DNA of 64,000 bases, taken from positions 12,637,706 to 12,701,705 of the forward strand of contig OX246745.1 in NCBI GenBank assembly GCA_945910005.1, written 5' to 3'. Numbering within the stretch: position 1 is the stretch's first letter; each line of letters opens with the position of its first letter. A program made the translations under genes and the position numbers. Under the pieces are notes generated by a model, which saw only the letters and a list, made by a program, of their open reading frames with translations, searched no databases and was not told the DNA's origin. Source of the stretch: Isoperla grammatica (lineage: Eukaryota > Arthropoda > Insecta > Plecoptera > Perlodidae). Positions 20,724 to 35,100 of this stretch are shown piece after piece.

Positions 20724-22923
20724 GTTTTAATTGAGCAGACAAATTTAGGGCATTATTGTGAAACTCATAGTGATTTATAAACAAGTAGATAGCAAGAAGT
20801 CAACCTGTAGTATTTATTTATGTAAAGCAATACTATGGAAAAGAATCTATAGGCCTACATTTGATTTTGCATTGCAAAAATAGTACCTACTTTATACTTA
20901 TTCCTTTTCTCACACTACAAACATCATGATTATTACATTAAGAGACAAGACAAGACATTAAGTCTTGTAGCCTGAAGTCAGCAACGATGTCTTAACGATA
21001 TATCGATTTTTATTATCTTTTATTCTTCTATCAGGCACTAAATTGAAGATTTTATTAATAATCCTTCCTTCCATCTTTTGTTAAATTGGACCTATCTGAC
21101 TAAGTGTTATTAGTTGAAGACATCCACACAAGGAACTAAAGTATCATAGAGTACTTGTATAGTCACTGCACATATAAGCACCGTTTTTAAATTCATCCTT
21201 CGATGGAATACATATTGCTTTAATCCGATTGTGTTTCAAAGTTTGAATGCATAGGTCCCCAGTGTTGAAAATAACAACATAATACACGATATTTATCTTC
21301 ATTATCCATTGAGTCAACTAATTACAAGTTAGAGGTTAGGTAAAATTAAAATGTGATTAAAATACCGAAATAATTCATACATAAATCACTTTTAAAAACT
21401 TAAACTAAGAATGTCTCTGAAAAGTAAATAGAACTTGCCACACATCAGACTCAATAACCGAGCTAAACAGCAGGTTAAAGGTTAAATGAGTCAGTTTACT
21501 GTATTAGGTACTTAATTGCAAGCTGACCTTTTTATTAATTTTCCCTTGTCCAAGAACGGACCCCCCCCCCCCCCCCCCCCACTTGCCTGTCTTGACGCAG
21601 CCCTGTAGGTGTACAGTGTACAGTAAAAACGTAGCACAATGTCAGGAAAGAGATATTATGTAAACCATTAAGTAGGCTTACTATTGACCCAATATTATAA
21701 AAAAAAAAAAAACAATAAAAAATAATGCCTTGCAATGGTTTGGGTAAGTTGTCTCGTTGTTCATCAAAATGTTTTAATTTAAACTGGGATTATTTACTAC
21801 TGTATTAGGGTTCCTTGCGATTCCAATTGGAGGATTTATGTATGGGCTTGATCGGCCTTCTTCGATCAGTAAGAAGAAGGAAGTGGAAAGCGATGGGGAG
21901 ACAAACGAATGTTGTGATTAAGTTTCAGACAGGACGTAGTGATTTTGTTCACTATAGCCTACTAGCAATTGAATATTTTGAGAACATGATTATTATAGTG
22001 ACACATCACTTTCATTTTCTTGTGAACAATGACTTCACACTTATCACCACTTTTGGTGCAAAGATTTAAACTTCCATCACATTTCTTATAATACTTGTGT
22101 GTACATGGGATGTTATACTGAGTAACTGAAGTAAGCTCTCAACTTTTCAGACCTAGCTTGATACATTTCTATGCTCCAATATAAGAAAATTATCGGGGGA
22201 GGAAAATAAAATTATACTCTAGTACTAGTACAGACAAACAGGCTGAACAGTTCATTGGATTTGCAACCATGTAGCAAACCTCAAAAGCCAAGAAACATTA
22301 GCCATTTTAAGCTCAGATCCCTCAAGACATTGCAACGATCAACCTTATGCACTGGCATTGGAAATACCAACAGTAGTAAAAAAAGAAAAGTATAACACTG
22401 GCTAAGTCTCCAGTTTGATATATTGCTTAACCGATTTAAAACATTAGTTTAGGAATTAATTAAAAATACAATATATCGAATAGGCCCTATACAGACTTGA
22501 AACTGACCAAACTGACTGGAACTTTTTTTATCATTTGAAGTTATTAAATTTGTCCACACATTTTAATAATTTTGATTCTCTGTACAACTGTCATAATTCA
22601 TTAGGATAAGATTGTTGTGATAAAACACAACTAAGTCATTAGGATAAGAGGTTACTATAAAATTTAATTTACCTAATACCTGAAGTGTAAATAAATTATA
22701 TTTTCCTCTATACACTTGCCTAATGATTCACTGTTTGTGCTTTATATACAAACAGACAGTCAACGCACCGTCGGAAGTAAGATAATACTTCCGTTTAGTA
22801 AGTGTCACAACGACTGTTCCGTAATACGACGACTTTTCGCACCCGCAGCTCGATTCACTCTCACATTAACTGTAATAACTGTAGTTTATCACACTTTCAT
22901 ATCGTACGCGATATATACAACGT
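20724..22923. other. Region immediately downstream of NIPBL
   Basis: The right part should be NIPBL 3' UTR. A C20 run sits at 21561-21580. No gene-like ORF. Confidence 0.4.
22663..22668 (-). terminator. NIPBL: Possible NIPBL poly(A) signal (ATTAAA variant)
   Basis: The minus strand reads ATTAAA about 256 nt after the NIPBL stop. I saw no AATAAA between the stop and this point. The true 3' end could lie further left. Confidence 0.3.
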
Positions 22924-23121
22924 TTAGACGAGGAAGTCGGGGTCACTGAATTCGTTTTCACTGTCTTCGTCCGACGCGAACTTCTTCCGCTTCTTTTTAT
23001 GTCTGTGTCTTCTGTGTCGATCTGACTTGTGGGTTTTGTGAGACTTGTGGTGTTTAGAGTCTTTCACTTCTGGTGGTTTTGGAGGAACAATTGTCAGCTT
23101 TGGTATCTTTTGAGGTGTGTC
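22924..23121 (-). CDS. NIPBL: NIPBL terminal coding exon 27 (aa 2075-2139)
   Basis: His/Lys/Arg-rich stretch (KSHKTHKSDRHRRHRHKKK) followed by an acidic end, SDEDSENEFSDPDFLV, and TAA at 22926-22924. The basic-then-acidic tail resembles other invertebrate Nipped-B proteins rather than the long human isoform. Confidence 0.88.
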   Translation of the reverse strand, partial: DTPQKIPKLTIVPPKPPEVKDSKHHKSHKTHKSDRHRRHRHKKKRKKFASDEDSENEFSDPDFLV

Positions 23122-26100
23122 CTGAGATAAAACACAGAAGGATGTTATTACTCTCGGGCAAGTTACGGTAGAGGTCTGCACAGGTACGGACTTGGCCCGC
23201 GGGCTGGGCCTTGATATGTTTATTAAGACGGGCCCGGGCCGGGCCTGGGCTAGACACATCACTGAACGAAGAGTGGTTTTTTCTCTATTTTTTTTGTAAT
23301 TTTTGTAATTGCTAATTGCAATGAAAGAAAATAATATTCATTTACCAAAATTCCCGAAACTTAAAACAAACCATTAATTTCCCGAAATAGTATAAACTTC
23401 CGGTGACAACATTTTTGTTGTTATCCTTCTTTTATTACTTACTTTCACTGGCAATATAGTAATTAATTTCGTTTCATCTAATCTTCTTTTCATTCTCACT
23501 CTGTCGTTTGTATATTACTTGTCAAATACTACAAAAATCAACTTTCTGCTTTTAACAGTTGAACTAGCTTTTAGGGGCCAATTTACATTTCAATCGGGCC
23601 TGGGCCGGGCCCGGGCTTTGATTAGCTTACTCACAGTACGGGCCGGTACGGGCCCGGGCCTGAAATACGAGGCCCGGGCCGGGTTTCTATATTTAGGCTC
23701 GTGCAGACCTTTAAGTTACGGTACCGGCTAGGGGCACAGAGGAGCGAGGTCTTACCTTATGCTCTGCAAGTGGTTGCACCTGACCCGGGGCTGTTTCGAC
23801 GGAATGTGTTACTTCTTCTCCCATCTTGGTCGCCACTGCTTTGATGATCCCTTCCCGATCCTCGTCATCGGGGTCGTCGGGGTCAAACTTCAGCATCAGC
23901 CGTTTGAACTGTAACACACAAAACTCTGTTATGTTACCCTAATCATCATTTGATAAGCTATGCTCCATTTTTAATCCATTAGTATTAGGGATGTCATAGG
24001 GTAGGAAAATTCGGATCCGGTTCCAGACCTGCCAAGAACCGGGTTACCCGAATCCTGAAAGCCTAAATTATGTCATCTTATCTTGGTTACACCCCCCCCC
24101 CCCCGCGGTTGAAGGTCGTTCTCTGCCCTTGTCAGCTGCCGGCCGCTGAGTGGGTTGGGGTCTGTGCGGCCGCTGCGCACGGGAAGGGTGAGGGGGGCAG
24201 TGGAGGGGAGTGTATATGGCATCACAGAACTCGCCCGCAGTAATGCAGCACGTACTAACCAGCGACCAGCTCGCCACGCCCACAAGCAGGACAACACTGT
24301 AGCTTCAAGGAAAGTAGTCGCAAAATATCGTCGCATATTTTTTTTTTTTTTACAAATATACTACCCAATAAGGATCCGAATCCTAAAAATGGATTCGGGT
24401 AATTTCTGGATCCGGGTAACCCGGCTACCCCGGTAGCCTATGACATCCCTAATTAGTATACAGTCAAACTTCGTTAGGACGTTTCTGAAGGGCCAGGAAA
24501 AAAAAAACGTCGTAAACGTGAAAACGTCATAACGAAAATAAATAAAAACATGGCAGAATTGAATATTCTTTGATTTGAAATCGATGTTTTAGCTAGTATA
24601 AAAAGAATGAAAATATACTTCAATATCAAAAGTTATTAATATTTTACAGGCCTATATTGTGAAGCTGGCTACTGTAAATAATATAGTACATACTAATATA
24701 CTAATTAAAATATTTAAATCACTCGTCGCGCGCTTCTGAATAACAACGAAAGCGCCCGCGCGTTGCCGTCAATCAGTCTGTCTGAACTCAACCACACCAG
24801 ACAGCCCGCTCCCCTCTACACTGACCGTGGACTGACAAACCAAAAAACCTGTCAAGCGGGTTATATCTTATCTCAATGGCCTGTGTCACGGCCTTGCTAC
24901 GCTCACTGTAGATGCCGGGGGGGGGGGGGGGGAGGGGGTTAGGGGAAGGACCTTGAAATGAGAGCAAGAGCGCCCGCGCGCCCACGGAAAAGAGAAAGAG
25001 ATAATTTTGACAAGATTATCACGTGAAAATAACGTACCATTTTAGCCAGGTTTGAAGGCGAGCTCGCTTTCATGTTGGTTCCATGGCACTCTCTTGAATC
25101 TTTACTCTATTTTTCATAATGGTGTTTAGTGTTGACGCGGGAATCTCTAATGTTTTTGACAATTCGGTTCGCGTCTTATTGGGGTTGCGATCAACAATGT
25201 CAACAATTTCCAGTTTTCTTTTCAAAGAAAACTGAGTGGGTTTTCCATAATGACGGACCTGCTTGTAGAATAACACAAAGAACATTGACGGCTGTCCGAA
25301 CAAAACTCGGGCCAGACACGTGCGAAGATCAGGTAGCGGGAGGGTTGGGGTGGGTCAGCATAGCACAGTAGACCGCCGCGGGCCGTTGTATTGTTGTTAT
25401 GTCGGCGCCTGGAGAGGTGGAGGGGGGGGGGGGGGATATCTTTAGGGTTTGCGCTGCCACTGACGTTGGGCGGTCGCCGTCGAGGGGAAAAGGGTCTCAG
25501 CTAGGCCTCGGAGATAGCGAGCTGTCATTTTTAAAAGATCACGGTTCCTCGAAAACGTGGTAAACGCAAATAAAGTCGGCACGGGACAAAGAAATTATTG
25601 CGTCCTAAGCGTGAAAACGTGCTATCGGAGAACGTCATAACGAATAAAAATAACATTAGTCTTATGCAACTTGAGCGTGACAACTCATAATTCGACGTGT
25701 TAACCGTGAAAACGTCCTAACGGTAAACGTCATAACGAAGTTTGACTGTATATGTAATCCAGTGATAAAAGGTACCCTACAAATCGGGGATTTTTCCTTA
25801 TCCCGGCCGGCAACAGGTACAGTAAAACTTCTTTATAACGAACTCTTGGGGGCTCGATTATTATTTTGTTATAAAGAACATTTCTTTATAAAGAGGGTAC
25901 CTTTACATGCATAAGAACCTTTTGGGACCTCAAAAACAGTTTGTTATATAGATCATTTTGTTATAAAGACGTTCTTTATAAAGAAGTTTCACTGTATCAA
26001 CTATTCCAGATAAGAGACTCTACTGTATTTTTTAAAAATATTTAAAATATTTATGTTTTCAAGAGCCTCGAAATAGGTTACACTGTATTTGTTCGGTTGC

Positions 26101-29100
26101 AAGCAAACTCGTGATGAACAAAAATATTAAAAACTATAAGCATAGATCACACACAAAAACTATCTTTATGTGTGCCATCAATTCAAAGTACATTTTTAAT
26201 CACAAAAAAGTTTACATAGGCCTGGAATTTGATAAATACATTAAAAGACGGAAACATAGTAGAACAGGTAAAACGTTATATAAAACCTAGTAGTTGGACT
26301 ATACACTGTTCCTTGTCAAGATCAAAGAATTAAAAACGCAATATTCCGAACCCTAATCAGAGCTCTTTGACGGGCGAAATCACACTAACTCGTAACCTCC
26401 CAGACAGGTCCATTCTGAATCGTTAATCAAAAGACGGAAACATAGTAGAAAAGGTAAAACGTTATATAAAATCTAGTAGTTGGACTATACACTGTTTCTT
26501 GTCAAGATCAAAGAATTAAAAACGCAATATTTCGAGCCCTAATCAGAGCTCTTCGACGGGCGAAATCACACTAACTCGTCTCAAGTTATGAGTTAGTGTG
26601 ATTTCGCCCGTCGAAGAGCTCTGATTAGGGCTCGAAATATTGCGTTTTTAATTCTTCGATCTTGACAAGGAACCGTGTATAGTCCAACTATTAGGTTTTA
26701 TATATTGATAAATACAGAAATATGGTGTCAGAACTTACGTCCAAGTATTGCTCTATCAAGGCTTTTCTTGCAGCTTCATCTAGAACACTAGGTGGGGCAC
26801 CTTGTTTTAGCTTTTGAATTGTTGCCTTCGGTTCGAAACGGGAGTGGCTTTTTCGGTTCACCGCCTTTTCGTATATTTTAGCAGATTCCGACGGCGAGTA
26901 TTGGTTGATTTTCCTGCAACAAACAAAGTTTGCAAAATGTTACAAGTTTTCAAATAAAATGTGTCGAGGAAGACTGTAAGTAGTGAAACACATCTGGAGT
27001 CACAGAACAAGGGCCATGCATGCCTACAATTGGTGGTGACGGTATTTGGTTTTTATGGGCCGGTTTCACTAAACTTTTACTCTGTTATTAGTCAGTAATC
27101 TGAGATTTAGATTAAATTAAATAAATAAACTTGTATCCTAGGTCTAGTCTATGCACTCAGTTACTAGAACTAATTTTCAGTGGGGGACATTTACACCATT
27201 TATAATATGCTTCGTTGCCATGAAAAGTTCCAAAAGTTCCAAACTCCGAAGTTAAAAAACCCATGCCCCAACTGGGATGTGAACCCTGGACCTTCTGCAT
27301 TGGAAGCAGGAATAAATCCACTAGACCAATTGAGCTACAATAAAATCAGTATCAAAATTATCAATCCAAAATAAAAATCACAATTGAAATGTTATTTAGC
27401 AATGGGGGTGGAGAGGAAGGAAACCAACAGCTTACCTTGTTGTTGACGACTTCGGAGTTGGTAGACACACAATACTCCTCTCCATCTTCGTCGGGTGAAC
27501 AAGGCCACGTCAGGCCGAAACAGTATCGACGTTATTGTTTAGTCTTTATATGTGTCTACCAACTCCAAAGGTCGTCAGCAACAAGGTAAGCTGTTGGTTT
27601 CCTTCCTATCTACCCCCATTGCTAAATATCCAAAGCCGTAAGGCACTCTAAACACATTCACATCACAAATTGAAATGTTAATATTTTCTAATATTGAACA
27701 GCAAGTTTTACCCATCCCTACTAGACATGCTGCAGACTGGGTAATCTGGTCTAACAAGGTGGCACAACACCCTAGTAACCAGTTGTGTTGTGGAGATGAG
27801 GGGTCTGTTGTCTTCTCCTCATTTAAAAAAGATGATACAACTCCATTTTCAACACCTTTCATAATAGTGTTGAAGTTAAGAGGCTACCTTAAACGTCCGA
27901 CAAATGTACAGGTTAGGCTAAGCATAGAGGCTAATGTACTGCAAGCATACTTACGCATCGCTGATGCCGTACAGATCTTTGAGATGTTGTTTTAGAACGA
28001 GAAGCAATAGACATCCTTGCGATGCGGTCATACATTCCTGAAGAACCATCGTGTCCTCGGGGACTCGACTTAGGAGAACGCTTTCGTCTTCGTCCTCATC
28101 TTCTTCCAGATAGACCGGTTCAGCTGCTCCCGTAGTCGGGTTGAGTCGTGCTTCAGATGTTGTTGGAATGAGAGCCTGCAGACATAACGATAGGAATTAG
28201 GGATGGGCAAATACGTTTAACACATTCCCGGCCAAATACGGCTATAGACGTATTCGTAGAGGTGTTTGAAAATGGTTTTATTTTTCGAAAAAAATCGTTT
28301 TATTCTAAACCAAAATGTGGTGTTATTTCGGTGTTATTTTTATAATGGAAATGGAGAAATCAGGAAGTTTCAAAGCAACGGAAATTTTCACTCGCTTCAC
28401 ACCGCTTTATTTTGAGCAACGCTTTCTACCAGCAACGCTGCAAACCGCTTTTCCATCGGCCAAAATGTGGTTGGTAAACAGTTTGAGACTAAACTGTTTT
28501 ACCAACTTAGGGTCAAAAGTAGTAATTATTACGTACAATATGCAATTTTTACTGTAAATAGTTAAAAATGCTGAAAATGGTGTTATTTCGCTATTTCAAC
28601 ACTCAATTCGCGTTATTAAAATAATATGGTGTTATTTCGCGATTTGATTCCTTATCCTTCATGGCCAACATGCCGACATCTGTCAAACAAAAAGTTCTTA
28701 CACCACAAATAATGAATTTAGTTTTATCGCGGATTCCGAAAAACAAACGTCTCTACGTATTCGTAAAGCGCCCGCGCACCATTGCCAAATACGTCTCGAG
28801 CCGTATTCACGCCGTCGGCCATACAGATCGCTGCTGCACCGGTTGATTTCGGTATATCGCTATGTAACTTCTTTTAGTTGTACAAAACCTCGCTAGATAG
28901 CAGCACACTTAAAAAAAAATCGAAAATAGTAACAATTAGTTCGTACAAGTGCCGCGAAAAACATTGTTGTTGTTTTCAAAGCCATGTGGTCATTGAAAAT
29001 GGCGAATTCACGGAAATCTAGGTGTCCACAACTGAATGAAAGTGAAGTTTTAGCTGAGATATTTGCGGATGACGAGTCAGAAAACGAATTTAACCCTAGT

Positions 29101-32100
29101 TTAGGTGATTCAGATGATGATGACTTCGAAAACGGTGGTATTAGTCAGAATGTACATGAAATTGTTTACGAAAGTGACAGTGACAGTGATGTTGACGTGC
29201 GTGGGGGCGGTGACAACCTCAAAAATGATAGGCAAAACGTTACTAAAGGTATGTCGAAAAGATTTTTAAATTATGATGAATAGTAAGGAAGAAAATGCGA
29301 TTTTAGTCCGCCGATGTAAGAAAAAGTAAAAACTCCCGAAAATGAATGGCTAGGCGCGCGCGGTGGCGACCGAGGCGGCGCGGCAGGCAATGTGTTAATA
29401 GCCTAAACGTTTAACCGTTTTGAAAACTCATGTTTAAACGTTTTATTTGCACTATCCCCTGCCACGAGATGAATAAAATGACCTTTGCAGTAAATTACCG
29501 AAAAGTTCCGAAACATTGGGTAAAATTACAATTTGTAGCTAGAAAAAACTATAATAGTAGAGTATTACTGCAGTATGCTCCGTTGTAAAATATTTGTTTC
29601 TTATCTTATATACAAACACTTCTGTACACACGTTTAAACGAGGCGTAAAAAGTACAAATGTTTAAAGCCACTCCCACGTTTGAACGTTTAAACGTCCCAT
29701 CCCTACTAGGAATACAGTCTAGTGTTAACTCTATTGAAAACATTCTTATCTAAAGAATATGTATATTTTACAAATATGTACCCCTATGATAAAACTTCTG
29801 TTAAAGAATATACAATCAGTATACGATTTGGCTAGAATCAATAACTGTGTAGTAAAAATGACGCAGATTATTGTTTAACTAGTATGGAGCGAGACGAGAT
29901 TCGTTGGCGGGTATCAGGTCTCGGCACAGTGAATGACTGGACAGTGCAGCACCGGTCGTACCATCTAGCACAAAAACATCGTGCTTCCAGCAATGTAGGC
30001 AAAACAGCAAATATAATACCTTGAACAATTGGTGTTTTACTGAAATTAGGTTGGATATTACCAAGTATGAAAATACAAACCTCTTTGAATCCTTGTAGGA
30101 GATTGGTGCCCGAAACGGAAATCATGATGTCGATGTGATGGATTATGAACAGAGGTTCATCCATGACTTGGTATGGGAAGTATGCTAGATTATCTGACAA
30201 GTACAGCATCTGATACAAACTGGTTTTCTGGAAAAAAGAAAAAACAGGACATTAGAGTAGCAGCAAACTCGTGGAAATGTGCTGGAGACATCAGTTGAAA
30301 GTCGGAAACAGCTGGTATAAACCACACGATAGAAGAGTGTAACAAGGTATAGCTGTAATGTAACTGTGAACAGGATTATATACTAGTGGACAGTGGGGTG
30401 AAACTGGAGTTGAGGGAAGTGTAGGTTATATAGTAAGTGTGTCCTTAGATAGTGATCACAGAAAGTGGTCACTGAGTTTAAGGAATTGGGGATATTACAT
30501 AGTGGTGTAGAACGATATCGATTATTCGATACAATATCGTGAGTAAATTGAGCCTATTTGCAATATCGAAAAACAACAAAAATTCAATATTTCATCAATG
30601 TCTGCAGTAGGGGATCCTGCAGTATGTTTAGGGACTCGTTTTAAATCGGGAAATCTATGAAATATAAGTTAGCACTCATCGCGCATAATATGAGCTCGTG
30701 TATTTCCAGTACGTATGTGTTTTGACGTTATCGATGTCGGCAGGATGTGATTCTGCAGTACGTTCATAGGCTCGTTTACGATCGGGCCGTTCGAAGTTTG
30801 CTCGTGAGTACGCGTCTGAGGTGGAGGGGGTAGACCATCCCACCGACTGACTGCCCCGCTCCGCTAGGCTCTATGCTTTGTTGTTCAAACGATCGTTTTC
30901 CCGCAAATATAGTTTATTTAGGCCTAGTTTATTTTGAGAGTTCCGCCGAAAGTGGCATGTAAACAATGTGTTTATTTATATTCCAGATACTTCACTCCTC
31001 ATTGCATCGTATTTTTGCATCAACCACTATTTTTCCACATAATACGAGTGTGGATTTTGGAGTAGCCAGTGAGGGAAATATCATATATCTCGAATATAAT
31101 ACGATCAGAATAAAAAACAATACAGCACGTCAGCTACTGCCACCTGGCCGGCGCTGTTCCAAGAGCGATCCAGTTGGCCAGCGCCCGTGAGGTAGGTATC
31201 CCCGCGCTACAGTAAACTTGTTACGAACGCTCGACCGGGGCTGTCTAGAACGCATGGAACAAACAATGTCACGAGTGAGCCAGCTGGCCAGCGCCCGTGA
31301 GGTAGGTATCCCCGCGCCACAGTGAACCTGTTACGAACGCTCGATCGGGGCTGTCTAGAACGCATGGAACGATGTCACGAGTGAGCCAGCTGGCCAGCGC
31401 CTGTGAGGTAGGCAGTCCAGCGCCACAGTGAACCTGTTACGAACGCTCGATCGGGGCTGTCTAGAACGCATGGAACGATGTCACGAGTGAGCCAGCTGGC
31501 CAGCGCCTGTGAGGTAGGCAGCCCCGCGCCACAGTGAACCTGTTACGAACGCTCGATCGGGGCTGTCTAGAACGCATGGAACGATGTCACGAGTGAGCCA
31601 GCTGGCCAGCGCCTGTGAGGTAGGCAGCCCCGCGCCACAGTGAACCTGCTACGAACGCTCGATCGGGGCTGTCTAGAACGCATGGAACGATGTCACGAGT
31701 GAGCCAGCTGGCCAGCGCCCGTGAGGTAGGCAGCCCCGCGCCACAGTGAACCTGTTACGAACGCTCGATCGGGGCTGTCTAGAACGCATGGAACGATGTC
31801 ACGAGTGAGCCAGCTGGCCAGCGCCCGTGAGGTAGGCAGCCCCGCGCCACAGTGAACCTGCTACGAACGCTCGACCGGGGCTGTCTAGAACGCATGGAAC
31901 AAACAATGTCACGAGTGAGCCAGCTGGCCAGCGCCCGTGAGGTAGGTATCCCCGCGCCACAGTGAACCTGTTACGAACGCTCGATCGGGGCTGTCTAGAA
32001 CGCATGGAACGATGTCACGAGTGAGCCAGCTGGCCAGCGCCTGTGAGGTAGGCAGTCCAGCGCCACAGTGAACCTGTTACGAACGCTCGATCGGGGCTGT

Positions 32101-35100
32101 CTAGAACGCATGGAACGATGTCACGAGTGAGCCAGCTGGCCAGCGCCCGTGAGGTAGGCAGCCCCGCGCCACAGTGAACCTGTTACGAACGCTCGATCGG
32201 GGCTGTCTAGAACGCATGGAACGATGTCACGAGTGAGCCAGCTGGCCAGCGCCTGTGAGGTAGGCAGCCCCGCGCCACAGTGAACCTGTTACGAACGCTC
32301 GATCGGGGCTGTCTAGAACGCATGGAACGATGTCACGAGTGAGCCAGCTGGCCAGCGCTTGTGAGGTAGGCAGCCCCGCGCCACAGTGAACCTGTTACGA
32401 ACGCTCGATCGGGGCTGTCTAGAACGCATGGAACGATATCACGAGTGAGCCAGCTGGCCAGCGCCTGTGAGGTAGGCAGCCCTGCGCCACAGTGAACCTG
32501 TTACGAACGCTCGATCGGGGCCGCCTAGCACACATGGAACGATGTCCGCCCCGCCTGTACTCGTGCTAGCAGTCTCGCACAGAATACGACAACGCATTCT
32601 AGCGGAGACATTGCGCAGCGGAGTGCTGGCGTGGTGTATTAAGTCTCCGGTAGAGTGCGCTAGGCTCGAGCACTCGCCACGGAGTCGTGATTCGTCGATC
32701 CGCAATAGTGCGCATGTATACGCGCACGGGAAATTTAAATTCACGCTTCGAAAACCTTAGATCGCAAATATAATACGAATACGATTTAAGATTTTTTTTA
32801 GGGGAAAAAACCTCGTATTAAATTCGGGTCAATACGGTAAGCTGAAGGAGAGGGTTGTACCTGCAATTAATATATAGAGTCGGTCATCAGAAGAGTCCAA
32901 AGAACTGAAATACCCTAGGAGTGTCACATGTCAAAATAACGTGCTGGAACGAGAGCTGTATTTTACTACCCGAAGTCATCTCTAGTATATTAGCAAAACA
33001 TTTAAGAGCCTGAGTTGTCTTACCACTTGCTCGTCGAACTGTTTGAGAATGGACAGTGCAAGAGCTCGCCGCTGTTGCTTCGTTGACCTCAGGATGGAGT
33101 AGAGAAATCCATTAAGAGCCCCAGGATGTTCACCTTCCCTCACTCGGAAGCCTCGGGCGACCCCGTTTAACTCTCCGTCAGACTGAAGAATCTGTTGTAA
33201 TTGGAACGATAACCGGATGCCCGACTGAGACTTCATGTGAATGAAACCAGGATACTTCTTCTCAATGTCTTGAAGCTGCTTGTCAGCACTATTGCTGATG
33301 ACTTGTTCGGAATCGGTACTCATACAGATTAGGTACGGGACAATCTGAAACACATACATTTTCCTTATAGCACAACAGGTTACAAAGGACAAAATTCACT
33401 GGTCTGCTAGTTGTGATGTGAGAGCTTGAATGGGTCTAACAACATTTTAATGGATGTTTGTTATTATTTTATTTTACACAACATTAACAAAGTGAACTAA
33501 TAGCATATTAAACAAAATTGCTCTTTAAATGGATTTGTTTTAACTTTTAACATTGAAGGCAGAATAAAACATAATTAATTACCTCTATGCAATCATACAG
33601 TCAACTTAACTAGCTGGAGGGGATTCATATTTACTTAGTAAAAAAACAAACTTTGTTCTAGGCTTAGGCCTAAGTAACTTTATCAAGACGACGTGATAAA
33701 GCTAACCAAGTTGTATTCGGTGATGCAATAACAAGGTTGTACTGTAGCAGACGGCTGTTGGCTCCCTGAGGCAAGCCAAGGGGCGTCAACAAAATATCCG
33801 AAGCAAGTTCAGCAGTATAGGAAAGAGTGCAACAGCTTACCTGTACAATGTGGACCAATCCCTGTTGTAAGATTAGTTGGATGACTTTTAAAGCTGCATG
33901 CCGCACTCCAATATTAACGTGAAGGAATGCGTTCAATATTTCTTTCAGGTACAGTTGAATGACAGTACTGGCCATGCCAGATGAAACATCACCCATTTCT
34001 TTCAAATTTTCAGACTTTGATAACTTGGCCCCTGAAAAATTATGAAATATACATGATTTAATTAGACAACGGCTTTGCATGTAGCTTGAGCTACAAGTAC
34101 GCTGGAAGTATGCAACAGAGACAACTTTTTTGGCGAAAACATACTTCTTTTGATACCTTTAGTTTACAATGAAGATGTATCAAGAACATCTTTTAGGGAT
34201 TATATTAGGGTTGCCGTTCGATGTGAAAATCGGCATCGATAATCGGCGGAGCGGAATCGATAATCATATCAAAATATATCGATATTGTAGACCTCAATCG
34301 ATCATCAAATCAAATGCCAAAAAAATGAAATCAAACTGAAAACAATCCCAAAATAATAAAAAGGAGTTTTTAAGGATAGAAATGTGTTTAAATCACGGAC
34401 TATTAATCCACGCACTTTTTATAATAAGGTAATGCAATTGCTTGGTTGGTCATTGGGGTGCCACTTTTTTCACGTACTGATTGTACAAGGACGTGCCATG
34501 CGAGGGTTGAGTCAGGTATAAACACATTCCGTAAGCGGGCGAGAGAGATAGCGCTATCCCAGCTGCCATTATATGGGACAGCTATCGCTCTACCCCCCCC
34601 CCCAACAGCGCAATAATGGCATCAACAATACAGACCGGCTCACAACTTTACGAGAGGACGGCGTGTGCGTGACAAACTGGCTCACGTTCACTGCCATGGA
34701 ATGCGTTGCGCATGCGTGGATGAATAGTTTCTCGTAACCCCTAGAGAGCGCGCTCCCCCCGCCGGTAAAGTAGTATTTACTATTTTACCGACCTAGCGAG
34801 CGGGCATTCTATCGTCAGCTCCGCGCACCGCTACGAACCGCCCAATCAGGATTTTAACAGCAGCGCGGCAGTTTTAAACATCGATGATATTATTCAAATC
34901 ATATCATATCATAATACTTGAATCGATTATCATATCACATGACTTGAATCGATTATCGATCGATATTTCGATTATCAACGGCAACCCTAGATTATATGAA
35001 TCACATTTTATTTCAGGTACTAATAACAGAACAGATCAAGTTAAGATTCAATCTCGTCACTTGAGGGTTTGTAATGAATGCTAGCATACATAGCACGTAA

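Larger units (their letters stand above)
28221..29394. mobile_element. piggyBac-type element nested in the outer hAT-type element
   Basis: Flanked by TTAA on both sides (28217-28220, 29395-29398). Inverted ends CACATTCCCGGCC and, complemented, CACATTGCCTGCC. It contains an acidic 99-codon ORF (28984-29283) and carries its own insertion (28257-28755). The transposase core is missing, so it is non-autonomous. Confidence 0.8.
28198..29705. mobile_element. Outer hAT-type element, CGTTTAAACG family, split by a nested insertion
   Basis: Ends TAGGGATGGGCAAATACGTT and GTTTAAACGTCCCATCCCTA. Flanking 8-mers ATAGGAAT (28190-28197) and CTAGGAAT (29706-29713) match at 7 of 8. After removing the nested element the body is about 330 bp and rich in GTTTAAAC. 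Confidence 0.85.

Noticed and set aside
30503..32880. One large element starting TAGTGGTGTAGAACGATATC and containing the 106-bp array
   Set aside because: No matching inverted right end or target duplication was found before NIPBL exon 22.
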